A stretch of 64,000 nt of DNA from JAEUPI01 sp044222685. Lineage in GTDB: Bacteria > Pseudomonadota > Gammaproteobacteria > Burkholderiales > Burkholderiaceae_C. Both the position numbers and the translations under genes were made by a program. The stretch spans positions 1 to 64,000 of the forward strand of contig JBGAMU010000013.1 in assembly GCA_044222685.1 (NCBI GenBank). The letters run 5' to 3'. Under the pieces are notes generated by a model. That model was not told the DNA's origin. It saw nothing but the letters and a program-made list of their open reading frames with translations, and ran no database searches. Below are positions 53,053 to 61,832 of the stretch, piece by piece. Position 1 is the first letter of the stretch; every line of letters starts with the position of its first letter.

Positions 53053-55170
53053 GTGGCTCTGTCGAACTCAGGCGATGACGTGAGCGTCTCGGTGCGCGCT
53101 CTGCTGCATCCTGCCAGCATCGCGATTGTTGGTGCGTCGTCCGATCCGGGCAAACTCGGTTCTCTGCCCCTTGCGTTCCTGGTCAAGCATGGCTACCGGG
53201 GCACGATCTATCCGGTCCATCCGAAAGAAGCGCAGATCGCCGGCATCCGCTGTTGGCGCTCGATCGCCGAGATCGATGCCACGGTTGACCTACTGGTCAT
53301 CGCGGTTGCGGCCGACCGTGTGTTGTCGATAATCGACGAATGCCGGCCGGACCAGGTGAAGTCGTCGCTGATCCTGTCGTCAGGCTTCGCCGAGAGTGGC
53401 GAAGCTGGCGCGCTGCTCCAAGCGCGGCTGCGCGAGCGCGCGGCGGCCAAGGGCATACGCTTCATCGGGCCCAACTCGGTCGGCTGCGCGAACCTGTTCG
53501 AGCGCATCTTTCCGTCCATCAGCCAGGTGTTCGATCAGGCGGCACTGCAGCCGGGGCCGATCGGCTTCGTCAGTCAGAGCGGTGCAGTTGGCACCGCGAT
53601 CACCGCCTTGGCGCACCGGCGCGGTATGGGAGTGGGGTACTTTCTCAGTACGGGCAACGAAGGAGATCTCGAGTTCAGCGACTTTTGCGCCTTCTTCGCG
53701 GCTGATCCGGCCATAGACACAATCGCCGGATACGTCGAGAGCATCCGCGACGGAGAGCGCTTTCGAGCTGCCGCTGAGAGCGCCGCGCGTGCCGGCAAGC
53801 CGGTGGTGCTGATCAAGGTCGGTGCCAGCGAAGCCGGAGGCCGGGCGGTGCAGTCGCACACCGGTGCGTTGGCCGGTTCGGACGCGGTCTACAGCGCCGC
53901 GTTCGAGCAGCTCGCGGTGCAGCGCGTGCAGGGCATCGAGGACCTGATCGATGCGCTGAGGGTGTTCGGCTGCTATCGGCCGGCGCTCGCACGTCCCGGG
54001 GCGCTCGGCCGCGTCGCTGTGCTCAGCCACTCAGGCGGCGCCGGCGTGTTGATGGCCGACACCTGCGTCGCTGAGGGGCTCGAAGTGCCGGCGCCGACGC
54101 CCGCGCTGGCTCAGGTGTTGGCCGCTCGCCTTCCGGCGTACGCAGCGCTTGGCAACCCCATCGACATGACCGCCAACGTCATCTTCGATCCCGCGCTGAT
54201 GGCGCAGTGCGTGCGCGACGTCGCGCAAAGCGGCGAATACGACGCGGTGATGCTGTGCGTCAACCTCATTTGGCGTCAGGGTGCGGCGCTGGCTGAGCGA
54301 CTGGCGACGCTGGTCGATGTCGACGGCGCGTTCGTCGCGGTGGCTTGGATCGCGGCCCAGCCGGAAGCGGCGACCGCGCTTGACGCTGCCGGTGTGCCGG
54401 TATTCGGCGACCCTGTGCGTTGCGTAAAGGCGGTGGCGGCGCGGCTGCGCTGGCAGGCCCGGCGCGACGAGCTGCTCGCCGCGCCGTCGACACGGTCTGC
54501 GGCAGCCGAGGCGCCGAGCACCCGCGACCTGTCTTCCTACGCCGCGCAGGTAGCGTTGCTGCGCCACCACGACGTCGAGATGGTACAAAGCGCGACAGTG
54601 GCTGACGAACAGCAGGCGCTCGCCGCGGTGCGCGACCTCGGCTATCCGATCGCCGCTAAGCTGCTGGCGCGCGGCCTCCTGCACAAGAGCGACGTCGGAG
54701 GCGTGGTGCTGGACATTGACTCCGACGACACGATGCGCGGGGCCGTGGCGCGACTGCTCGCGCTGCCGGTACCAGCGCGCGAGGGCGTGCTGCTGCAGCC
54801 GATGGTCACTGGCGGGCTTGAGCTGATCGTCGGCATGCAGCGCGACCCGGTGTTCGGGCCAGTCGTCGTTGTTGGGCTCGGCGGCATCTACGTCGAGGTC
54901 TTCCGCGAGACCGTCATGCGGCTCGCGCCGTGCGAGTACGCCGACGCCGAGCGCCTGATCCGGCGCGCTCGGTTCTTCCCGCTGCTTGACGGCGCGCGCG
55001 GCCAGCCGCGGCGCGACATCGCGGCGCTGGCACGGCTGGTCGCACATGTGTCGCGGCTGTCGCTCGCGGAACCGGCGATCGAGTCGCTCGATCTCAACCC
55101 AGTGATCCTCGGCGAGGCTGGCGTTCAGGTCGTTGATTTCAAACTGCAGGTGCGTCGATGCGACGACTGA
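53053..55170 (+). CDS. NDP-forming acyl-CoA synthetase (fused alpha-beta, ACD type)
   Basis: About 705 residues. It has an N-terminal CoA-binding domain (LLHPASIAIVGASSDPG), CoA-ligase domains with the phospho-His in VQSHTGALAGSD, and a C-terminal ATP-grasp domain (LGYPIAAKLL, LHKSDVGGVVLDI). It makes acyl-CoA from acid, CoA and ATP, releasing ADP and phosphate, and is reversible. The start is a GTG: 53053 is used here, and 53080 is an alternative with AGG upstream. An ATG at 52888 lies upstream of the promoter element and is unlikely. Confidence 0.88.
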   Translation: MALSNSGDDVSVSVRALLHPASIAIVGASSDPGKLGSLPLAFLVKHGYRGTIYPVHPKEAQIAGIRCWRSIAEIDATVDLLVIAVAADRVLSIIDECRPDQVKSSLILSSGFAESGEAGALLQARLRERAAAKGIRFIGPNSVGCANLFERIFPSISQVFDQAALQPGPIGFVSQSGAVGTAITALAHRRGMGVGYFLSTGNEGDLEFSDFCAFFAADPAIDTIAGYVESIRDGERFRAAAESAARAGKPVVLIKVGASEAGGRAVQSHTGALAGSDAVYSAAFEQLAVQRVQGIEDLIDALRVFGCYRPALARPGALGRVAVLSHSGGAGVLMADTCVAEGLEVPAPTPALAQVLAARLPAYAALGNPIDMTANVIFDPALMAQCVRDVAQSGEYDAVMLCVNLIWRQGAALAERLATLVDVDGAFVAVAWIAAQPEAATALDAAGVPVFGDPVRCVKAVAARLRWQARRDELLAAPSTRSAAAEAPSTRDLSSYAAQVALLRHHDVEMVQSATVADEQQALAAVRDLGYPIAAKLLARGLLHKSDVGGVVLDIDSDDTMRGAVARLLALPVPAREGVLLQPMVTGGLELIVGMQRDPVFGPVVVVGLGGIYVEVFRETVMRLAPCEYADAERLIRRARFFPLLDGARGQPRRDIAALARLVAHVSRLSLAEPAIESLDLNPVILGEAGVQVVDFKLQVRRCDD

Positions 55171-55255
55171 GCGTGTCCACAGCGAGACGGCGGCGCGTTA
55201 GCGCTCTGGCGAAACCCCACTTGGCGCGTACGACCGCGCGACGTAAAGTGCCGTG

Positions 55256-56467
55256 ATGACCCGACCGCTGCGCCGCGTGCTGATCGCCAACCGCGGCGAG
55301 ATCGCCGTTCGCGTCAACCGCAGCTGTCGCGACCTCGGACTGCAGACGGTGCAGGTGTATTCGGAGGCTGACCGCGATTCACTTCCGGTTCAGCTGGCCG
55401 ATTTCGCGGTCTGCGTCGGTGGGCCGCGCTCGGCCGACAGCTACCTGAACAAGTCGGTGCTGATAGAGGCGGCCACCGCCTTTAAGGCCGACGCGGTGCA
55501 CCCCGGCTACGGCTTCCTGTCCGAGAACGCCGAGTTCGCGGCGATGTGCCAAGGTGCGGGTCTTCGCTGGGTTGGTCCGAGCCCAGAGGTGATCCGCCTG
55601 ATGGGCGACAAGGCTGCCGCGCGCGTTGCAGCTGCTGAGGCAGGGCTCAAGACCACCCCTGGCTCCCCCGGCAAACTAGCTGACTGGAGCGAGGCGGCCG
55701 CAGTGGCAGAGCGTATCGGCTATCCGGTGATCCTGAAGGCGAGCGCCGGTGGCGGCGGTCGCGGCATGCGCCGGGTCGATCAACCCGGCTCGTTGCAAGC
55801 GGCTTTCGCGCAGGCGCACAAGGAGGCACTGGCCGCGTTTGGCGACGGTTCACTCTACGTCGAGCGGTTCCTAACGCGTGTGCGCCATGTCGAAGTCCAG
55901 GTGCTCGGCGACGGGGATACGGCGCTACACCTCGGCGAGCGCGACTGCTCGACGCAGCGGCGCAACCAGAAGCTGATCGAGGAGAGTCCTGGCGCCGGGC
56001 TCGACGCCGCACTGCGTCAGCAGATGTGCGAGGCCGCGGCGCGCCTTGCACAGCGCGTCGGCTACGAAAGCGCGGGCACCATCGAGTTCATCGTCGACCC
56101 GCAAGCTGGCGAGTACTACTTTATGGAAATGAATACGCGCATCCAGGTCGAGCATCCTGTGACGGAGATGGTGACCGGTGTCGACCTCGTCGCAGCGCAG
56201 CTGCGAATCGCCGCCGGCGAGGGAATCGGCTTCGCGCAGCGCGACGTTGAACATCGCGGTCATGCGATCGAATGCCGGATCAACGCCGAGGACCCGGCGC
56301 ACGACTTCAGGCCCGCGCCGGGCCTGGTGTCGCGCTGGGTCAGACCGGGCGGACCAGGTAGTCGCGTCGATTCGCACGTCCTCGACGGCTACGGAGTTCC
56401 TGGCTCGCGCGCCGGGCTAAGGGCGTGCGTGCAGTCGGCGCTGTTACGCAACGAGGACCCGAAATGA
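55256..56467 (+). CDS. accC: Biotin carboxylase (AccC-like), C-terminally truncated
   Basis: A 403-residue ATP-grasp enzyme matching AccC up to VDSHVLDGYGVP: ANRGEIAVRV start, glycine-rich loop KASAGGGGRGM, metal and bicarbonate region MNTRIQVEHPVTEM. Normal AccC is about 445-450 residues and continues with PPYYDSxxGKL and a last helical part. Here that is replaced by about 20 unrelated residues (GSRAGLRACVQSALL...). The missing part closes the active site, so activity is doubtful. The stop overlaps the ATG of the next gene, so the truncated form is set in an intact operon. The GTG at 55253 is an alternative start. Confidence 0.85.
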   Translation: MTRPLRRVLIANRGEIAVRVNRSCRDLGLQTVQVYSEADRDSLPVQLADFAVCVGGPRSADSYLNKSVLIEAATAFKADAVHPGYGFLSENAEFAAMCQGAGLRWVGPSPEVIRLMGDKAAARVAAAEAGLKTTPGSPGKLADWSEAAAVAERIGYPVILKASAGGGGRGMRRVDQPGSLQAAFAQAHKEALAAFGDGSLYVERFLTRVRHVEVQVLGDGDTALHLGERDCSTQRRNQKLIEESPGAGLDAALRQQMCEAAARLAQRVGYESAGTIEFIVDPQAGEYYFMEMNTRIQVEHPVTEMVTGVDLVAAQLRIAAGEGIGFAQRDVEHRGHAIECRINAEDPAHDFRPAPGLVSRWVRPGGPGSRVDSHVLDGYGVPGSRAGLRACVQSALLRNEDPK

Positions 56468-57546
56468 CGAGCCTTGACCGGATCAACGCTTACCGGCTGC
56501 GCGTGCCGCTGAAGGTGCCGTATCGACTGGTGTTCGGCACCGTCGAAACTTACGACACCGTGATCGTCGAACTGACCGACTCCGACGGTCGAAGCGGCTT
56601 TGGCGAGGCGACGATTCTCACCGGCTACACGGACGAGACAATCGCCGACTGTTGGGCGGCGACGCGTGGCCTGGTCGTCGAGTGCCCGCGCCACGAGGCG
56701 GCTCTGCGCACGCGAATCGCCGAGATGGGTGCCGCGCTGCCGTTCACCGCAACGGCGTTCGGCACCGCATTGGAGATGCTGCGCGGCAGCCCTCTGCTGC
56801 AGCTGAACGCCGACGCGCAAGTGCCGCTCGTCGGTCTGCTGAATGCCAAGGACCGGCCGGCGATCGACATGGAGTGCGAGCAGCTGCTCGCCGCCGGCTA
56901 CCGGACGATCAAGGTGAAGGTCGGCTTCGACCTACAGCACGACATCGGCATGGTCAAGGCGGTGCAGCAGGTGCTGGCCGGCCGCGCGGCGATTCGGCTC
57001 GACGCCAACCAAGCCTTCAGTGCTGAACAGGGGGTCGCGTTCGCGCGCGCGCTCGATCCCGCTGGCATTGAGCTGTTCGAGCAGCCGTGTGCCGCCGGCG
57101 ACTGGGATTCGCACATGGCCGTCGTGCGTGCCGCCGGCGTGCCGATGATGCTCGACGAGTCGATCTACGGCCTTCCCGACATCGAGCGAGCGGCGCAGCT
57201 CGGGGCGGCAAGCTACATCAAGCTTAAGCTGATGAAGCTGGTTACGCTGGACGCCCTGGCCGCGGCGCTCGAGCGCATCCGCGCCCTCGGTATGAAGGCG
57301 GTGCTCGGCAACGGCGTCGCCTGCGACGTCGGCTGCTGGATGGAGGCTTGCATCGCCGCGCGGCTGATCGACAACGCCGGCGAGATGAACGGCCACCTGA
57401 AGGCGCGCACGCTGCTGATGCTCGGCGGCCCCACGTTCGAGCGGGGTGCTATGCAGCTATCGGCGCAAGCACGTCCGACACTCGATGCCGAGGCGCTTGC
57501 TTCGGTTTGTGTCGACCAACTCGTCGCGGCGCCTGGCCGCGTGTGA
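56464..57546 (+). CDS. Enolase-superfamily enzyme, muconate-lactonizing (MLE) subgroup
   Basis: A 360-residue protein with the capping domain (1-120) and a barrel: Lys pair TIKVKVGF, metal ligands RLDANQ, LFEQP and MLDES, and the opposite Lys in YIKLKLMK. The KxK plus Lys arrangement is that of the MLE subgroup (cycloisomerases, OSBS, dipeptide epimerases), not of 3-methylaspartate ammonia-lyase. It acts by proton abstraction next to a carboxylate. It lies directly upstream of the mutase genes and could epimerise or dehydrate the mutase substrate or product. This role is inference. Confidence 0.88.
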   Translation: MTSLDRINAYRLRVPLKVPYRLVFGTVETYDTVIVELTDSDGRSGFGEATILTGYTDETIADCWAATRGLVVECPRHEAALRTRIAEMGAALPFTATAFGTALEMLRGSPLLQLNADAQVPLVGLLNAKDRPAIDMECEQLLAAGYRTIKVKVGFDLQHDIGMVKAVQQVLAGRAAIRLDANQAFSAEQGVAFARALDPAGIELFEQPCAAGDWDSHMAVVRAAGVPMMLDESIYGLPDIERAAQLGAASYIKLKLMKLVTLDALAAALERIRALGMKAVLGNGVACDVGCWMEACIAARLIDNAGEMNGHLKARTLLMLGGPTFERGAMQLSAQARPTLDAEALASVCVDQLVAAPGRV

Positions 57547-57562
57547 CAAGGAATCCCGCCCG

Positions 57563-58027
57563 ATGCCAACCCCAGATCAACGGCAGCGCGTGCTCGTGAC
57601 CGGCGTCATCGGCTCGGATACTCACATCGTGGGCAATCGCATCCTGACGATGGCGCTCGAGCGCGTTGGCTACAAGGTCGTGTCCCTCGGCGCGCTGACA
57701 CCGGCCGGCGACTTCGTCAAGGCGGCGGTCGAGACCGCAGCAGACGCGATCTTGGTGTCGTCGCTGTACGGCCAGGGCGAACTCGATTGCCGCGGTTTCC
57801 GCGACGTGTGTATCGAAGCCGGGCTCGACGGCATTCTCCTGTACGTCGGCGGCAACCTGGTGGTAGGCAAAACGCCATGGCCGGAGGTCGAGCGGCGTTA
57901 TCGCGAGATGGGCTTCGATCGCGCCGCACCTCCCGGCACGCGCGTCGAGACGGTGCTCGAGTGGCTGGCAGCGGACTTTGCCGCGCGCGCTCTCGAGGAT
58001 GCGCGCGGTCATGGCGGCCGAGCCTGA
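57563..58027 (+). CDS. glmS: B12-binding mutase small subunit (methylaspartate mutase sigma, GlmS/MutS type)
   Basis: A 154-residue cobalamin-binding protein. The signature GSDTHIVGNRIL contains D19-x-H21-x-x-G24, whose His replaces dimethylbenzimidazole as the cobalt ligand. SSLYGQGELDCRG and YVGGNLVVGK line the nucleotide-tail pocket. The match to glutamate mutase sigma is close along its whole length. It pairs with the GlmE-like subunit at 59431. Note that this glmS is not glucosamine-6-phosphate synthase. Confidence 0.94.
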   Translation: MPTPDQRQRVLVTGVIGSDTHIVGNRILTMALERVGYKVVSLGALTPAGDFVKAAVETAADAILVSSLYGQGELDCRGFRDVCIEAGLDGILLYVGGNLVVGKTPWPEVERRYREMGFDRAAPPGTRVETVLEWLAADFAARALEDARGHGGRA

Positions 58028-58033
58028 CTACCG

Positions 58034-59434
58034 ATGTCGAACGCAGCCTTGCTGATCGACTTCGGCAGCACCTACACCAAGCTGCGCGCAGTTGACCTAG
58101 GCACACGTCGTGTGCTCGGCGCTGGGCAGGGGCCGTCGACGGTGACGACCGACGTCATGATCGGCATGAAGGCGGCGCTGGCCGACCTCGGCACGCGGGT
58201 TGGCGGACTGCCGCGTTTTCGCTACCGGCTCGCCTCGAGCAGCGCGGCCGGCGGCCTGCGCATGGTGACAGTCGGGCTGGTGCAGGAGTTGACCGCCGAG
58301 GCGGCACGCCGTGCGGCGCTCGGCGCTGGCGCCAAGCTGGTCGGCACCTTTGCCTACCGTCTCGGTCATGCCGATATTGCACGCATCACCTCGCTCGCGC
58401 CTGACATCCTGCTGCTGGCCGGCGGCACCGACGGCGGCAACCGCGACGTGATCCTGCACAACGCCGGTGCGCTGGCGGCCAGCCCCTTGGCGTGTCCGAT
58501 CGTGTTGGCCGGCAACCGCGATGCCGTCGATGACGCGCTGGTGGTGCTGGACGGTCGACAAGTTTATGTTTGCGGCAACGTGATGCCTGAGTTCAACCTG
58601 CTCGACATCGAGCCGGCGCGCGAGGTGATCCGGCGCATCTTCATTGACCGCATCGTCCACGCAAAGGGCATTGACCGTGCACACGCGGAGTTCGACCAGG
58701 TGCTGATGCCGACGCCGGCGGCAGTGATGGAGGGAGCACGTCTCGTCGCCGATGGCCATCGTGACTCCGCGGGGCTCGGACCGCTGATGGTGGTCGACCC
58801 CGGCGGGGCGACGACCGACGTTCACTCGGTCGCTGAAGGCGCACCGTCCGTGGCCGGCGTGCTGCCGCTAGGGCTGCCCGAGCCGCGCGTCAAGCGGACC
58901 GTTGAGGGCGATCTCGGCATGCGCCACAACGCGGCAACTATCGTCGAGGCGGCCGGACTGGACGTGATCGCCGCTGCGGCCGGTGTCGCGCCGGAGCGGG
59001 CCACGCAGATGATCGAACAGGTGTCACGCGAGGTCGAGCGCCTGCCTCAGCACGCCGACGAGGTCGCGCTCGACGAGGCGCTGGCCGGCGCCGCGATCGG
59101 GCTGGCGGTGACGCGGCATTGCGGCCACCTGCAGACAGTGTTCACTGCCAACGGCCCTGCTACCGTGCAGTATGGCAAGGACCTCTCGGAATTGCGCACG
59201 GTGATCGGGACCGGCGGCGTGTTGGTGCATGCGCGTGATCCTGCGGCCCTGCTCGGTCGCGCGCTCGCGTCGGCGGACCAGCCCACCTCTCTGCGGCCGC
59301 GCCGTCCGCGACTGCTTCTCGATAGCCACTACATCCTATATGCCTGCGGCCTGCTTGCAGCGGTCGAGCCGCAGGCCGCGCTCGAGCTCGCGCTCGCGCA
59401 TCTGGCGCCGCTGCAACACGAGGTGCAATCATGA
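58034..59434 (+). CDS. glmL: MutL/GlmL-family mutase reactivating factor
   Basis: A 466-residue actin-like ATPase of the GlmL/MutL group: phosphate-1 loop LLIDFGSTYTK at the N-terminus, LLLAGGTDGGN, and VDPGGATTDVHS as the second phosphate/adenosine region. In glutamate mutase operons this gene lies between the small and large subunits and is thought to exchange damaged cobalamin. Its position here is the same. It overlaps the next gene's ATG by 4 bases. Confidence 0.92.
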   Translation: MSNAALLIDFGSTYTKLRAVDLGTRRVLGAGQGPSTVTTDVMIGMKAALADLGTRVGGLPRFRYRLASSSAAGGLRMVTVGLVQELTAEAARRAALGAGAKLVGTFAYRLGHADIARITSLAPDILLLAGGTDGGNRDVILHNAGALAASPLACPIVLAGNRDAVDDALVVLDGRQVYVCGNVMPEFNLLDIEPAREVIRRIFIDRIVHAKGIDRAHAEFDQVLMPTPAAVMEGARLVADGHRDSAGLGPLMVVDPGGATTDVHSVAEGAPSVAGVLPLGLPEPRVKRTVEGDLGMRHNAATIVEAAGLDVIAAAAGVAPERATQMIEQVSREVERLPQHADEVALDEALAGAAIGLAVTRHCGHLQTVFTANGPATVQYGKDLSELRTVIGTGGVLVHARDPAALLGRALASADQPTSLRPRRPRLLLDSHYILYACGLLAAVEPQAALELALAHLAPLQHEVQS

Positions 59435-60957
59435 ACGCTCGCGAGGCGCCCTCGCGCGCACTTCTTTCCGAAGCGCGCATCCCCGATGACGACTTCGCAG
59501 CGATGCGTTACGCCAACCTGTCGCGCTGGGCGACAGGCGCAGGCGTCGACTTCGAGCGTTCGCTGGAACTGCACCGCGCGCTGCCGGCGCACAAGCAGCT
59601 TGGCCCGGTGATGCGTCGCGCCGCTGCTGAACGGCGGTGCCTGACGCAGCCGCGCGGCGGCTTCGGGACGTTCGAGATGCAGCGCGCTTTGATGGTAACG
59701 CTCGACCGCGAAGGTTTGGCCGACATCGTGCCGACCACAACCGACAGCTACACGCGCAACGAGAAGTGGGATCTGGCACAAAAGGGGATCGAGGAGTCCG
59801 AGCGACTTGGCCGCTCAATGCTCAACGGCTATCCCATGGTCAACTACGGCGTCGAGAAGGCGCGCGAGCTGATCGAGGCGGTCGACAAGCCTGCGATCAT
59901 GCTGACTGGCACCACGATGCCGCGGCTGACGGGTGAGATCGCCTTCGCCGGTGGCTACACCGGCTACCTCGGATCGGGAATCGCCTACACGACGTCCTAC
60001 ATCAAGGAGCTTTCGATCGAAGATGGGATCCGGAATTACCAGTACCTCGATCGACTTGCCGCCATGTATCGCGAGCACGGCGTCGACCTGCACCGGCGGC
60101 AGCCCGGCTTCCTGACCGGCACCAACATCCCGCCGTCGATTGCGATCGCGACCTGCGTGCTCGACTGCCTTCTCGCCGCCGCGCAGGGCGTGCGCAACTA
60201 TGGGCTCGAAATGGGCGAGACGATGCACTTGGTGCAGGACGCCGCAGCGGTAGCCGTCTGTGCCGAAATGTGCCAGGAGTACCTGGCGCGCAAGGGGTAC
60301 CGCGACGTCTTCACACCGGTAACCCTGCTGCACTGGATGGGCGCTTGGCCGCAGGACGAAGCGCAGTCCGCTGCACTGATTGCGTACGGCGGCACGCTCG
60401 CCGCGATCGCTGGGGCCACCAGCGTCACGACGAAGAGCGTGCACGAGGCCTTCGGCGTGCCGACGCCGCAGGCCAACGCCGACGGCCTGCGCACGACACG
60501 GATGGCGATCTATCTGGCGCGCGACATCCGGCTCGACGGTTTGCCGGCGTACGAGGCCGAGAAGGCTCTGATTCGCGCCGAGGTGCGTGCGCTAGTTGAC
60601 AAGGCGCTGGAGATGGGCGACGGCGACGCTGCGGTCGGCACAGTCCGTGCGTTCGCGGCTGGCGTGCTCGACGTGCCGTGGTCACCGAACCGGCACTGCA
60701 AGAGCGCTGTTCTGCCAGCCCGCGACTGTGATGGCTATCTGCGCATCCTCGACCCCGGCGCGATGCCGATCCCGAAGGACGTGCTTGCGGTGCACGAAGA
60801 GCGGTTGCGTCGCCGCGCCGAGCGCGAGAGGCTGACCTATGGGCCCGATCTCGCCGTGCGCAGCGTCTACGAGATGGCCGAACCGCTCGGCGAGCTCTTG
60901 CCGACGCTGTCTGCCCCGATCGCCGTCGCCTTGACCGCGACAAGGGTGACTCAATGA
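59431..60957 (+). CDS. glmE: GlmE-like catalytic subunit of a B12-dependent carbon-skeleton mutase
   Basis: A 508-residue TIM-barrel subunit related to glutamate mutase epsilon. From remembered Clostridium cochlearium numbering, aligned by the GxTxxxGxGIxY block with a constant offset of 9: R66 and R100 are kept (R75, R109), Y177 and Y181 are kept (Y186, Y190), but R149 is L158 (MLTGTTMPR) and E171 is L180 (YTGYLGSGIAY). These two normally contact a carboxylate and the amino group of glutamate, so the substrate probably lacks the amino group. It overlaps glmL by 4 bases. The partner is GlmS at 57563. Confidence 0.88.
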   Translation: MNAREAPSRALLSEARIPDDDFAAMRYANLSRWATGAGVDFERSLELHRALPAHKQLGPVMRRAAAERRCLTQPRGGFGTFEMQRALMVTLDREGLADIVPTTTDSYTRNEKWDLAQKGIEESERLGRSMLNGYPMVNYGVEKARELIEAVDKPAIMLTGTTMPRLTGEIAFAGGYTGYLGSGIAYTTSYIKELSIEDGIRNYQYLDRLAAMYREHGVDLHRRQPGFLTGTNIPPSIAIATCVLDCLLAAAQGVRNYGLEMGETMHLVQDAAAVAVCAEMCQEYLARKGYRDVFTPVTLLHWMGAWPQDEAQSAALIAYGGTLAAIAGATSVTTKSVHEAFGVPTPQANADGLRTTRMAIYLARDIRLDGLPAYEAEKALIRAEVRALVDKALEMGDGDAAVGTVRAFAAGVLDVPWSPNRHCKSAVLPARDCDGYLRILDPGAMPIPKDVLAVHEERLRRRAERERLTYGPDLAVRSVYEMAEPLGELLPTLSAPIAVALTATRVTQ

Positions 60958-60976
60958 TCCGGCTCGGAGTGCCGCG

Positions 60977-61653
60977 GTGATCCTGATCGGCCGCTATCGG
61001 TCGCCGTTCTCGCGCCGTGTCGCGGTCAGCCTGCGCCTGCTTGGCTTCGACTACGAGCATCTGCCGCATACCGCATGGACGCATTTGACAGAGGTGCGCC
61101 GCGCCAATCCGGTCGGGCGTGTGCCGGCCTCGGGCGTGTGCCGGCCCTCGTGCTCGACGACGGGGAGACGCTGTTCGATAGCACCGCGATTCTTGACTAT
61201 CTCGATCAGCTGGTGGGTGCCCGGCGCGCTCTGGTGCCGGCGCAAGAGCCGCAACGTCATCGGGTGCTGCGTCAAGTGGCCGCCGCGATGGGTGTGCTCG
61301 ACAAGGTGGTTGCCGCACTTTACGAACAGACAATGCATCCGCCGCAGAAGATTCATGTGCCCTGGGTTGTGCACAACGAAGAGCAGGCGCGTGGGGGGTT
61401 GGCATGGCTCGAAGCCCACCAGGCCGAAGCCGATACGGGGCGCGAAGAATCGCTGACACAGGCGGACATCACGAGTGTCGCAATGTTCGACTTCACACAG
61501 CTCGTCAATCCCTTGCTGCTGCCCTCGGGAGCCTATCCTCGACTGGAGCAGTTGAGCGCGCGCTGCAACGGTATACGGGCCTTTGCTGAGACGCGGCCAT
61601 CTTCCGAAGTCGACCGGTCGAACCCTGCGCTGCCGGATGCGGCCGCAACGTAG
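60977..61653 (+). pseudogene. Glutathione S-transferase, frameshifted by a 17-base tandem duplication
   Basis: The first frame from GTG 60977 gives the thioredoxin-fold start (YRSPFSRRVAVSLRLLGF ... NPVGRVPA). The rest (LVLDDGETLFDSTAILDYLD to the stop at 61653) is in another frame. At the break a 17-base unit occurs twice in tandem (61113-61129 and 61130-61146). Removing one copy restores a continuous GST of about 219 residues. The change is therefore recent or a sequencing/assembly error. The gene follows the mutase by 19 bases. Confidence 0.85.
61113..61146 (+). repeat. 17-base perfect tandem duplication inside the GST gene
   Basis: TCGGGCGTGTGCCGGCC twice without spacer. 17 is not a multiple of 3, so the reading frame changes. 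Confidence 0.95.
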
Positions 61654-61832
61654 CTGATGGCCTCCGAACAATTGACACGAGATGCCGCGATGAGCAAGAC
61701 GACGTTGTGGATGCCGCGACCACGCGTGCTGAACGCTCAGTCTGTTGGAGTCCATCGTCATTTCCAAGTGAATGCGGAGGAGCTCAGGCGGCCTTCAACG
61801 CTTTGCGTGATTGCGCGCAGAGGAGGAGTTTC

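Noticed and set aside
56464..57546. 3-methylaspartate ammonia-lyase
   Set aside because: It is an enolase-superfamily protein beside a mutase, but the KxK...K pattern and the N-terminal cap are those of the MLE subgroup, not of methylaspartase.
57400..57562. Cobalamin riboswitch upstream of the mutase genes
   Set aside because: The genes are packed with overlaps or gaps under 20 bases, and no B12-box-like sequence was seen there or in the 52735-53052 leader region.
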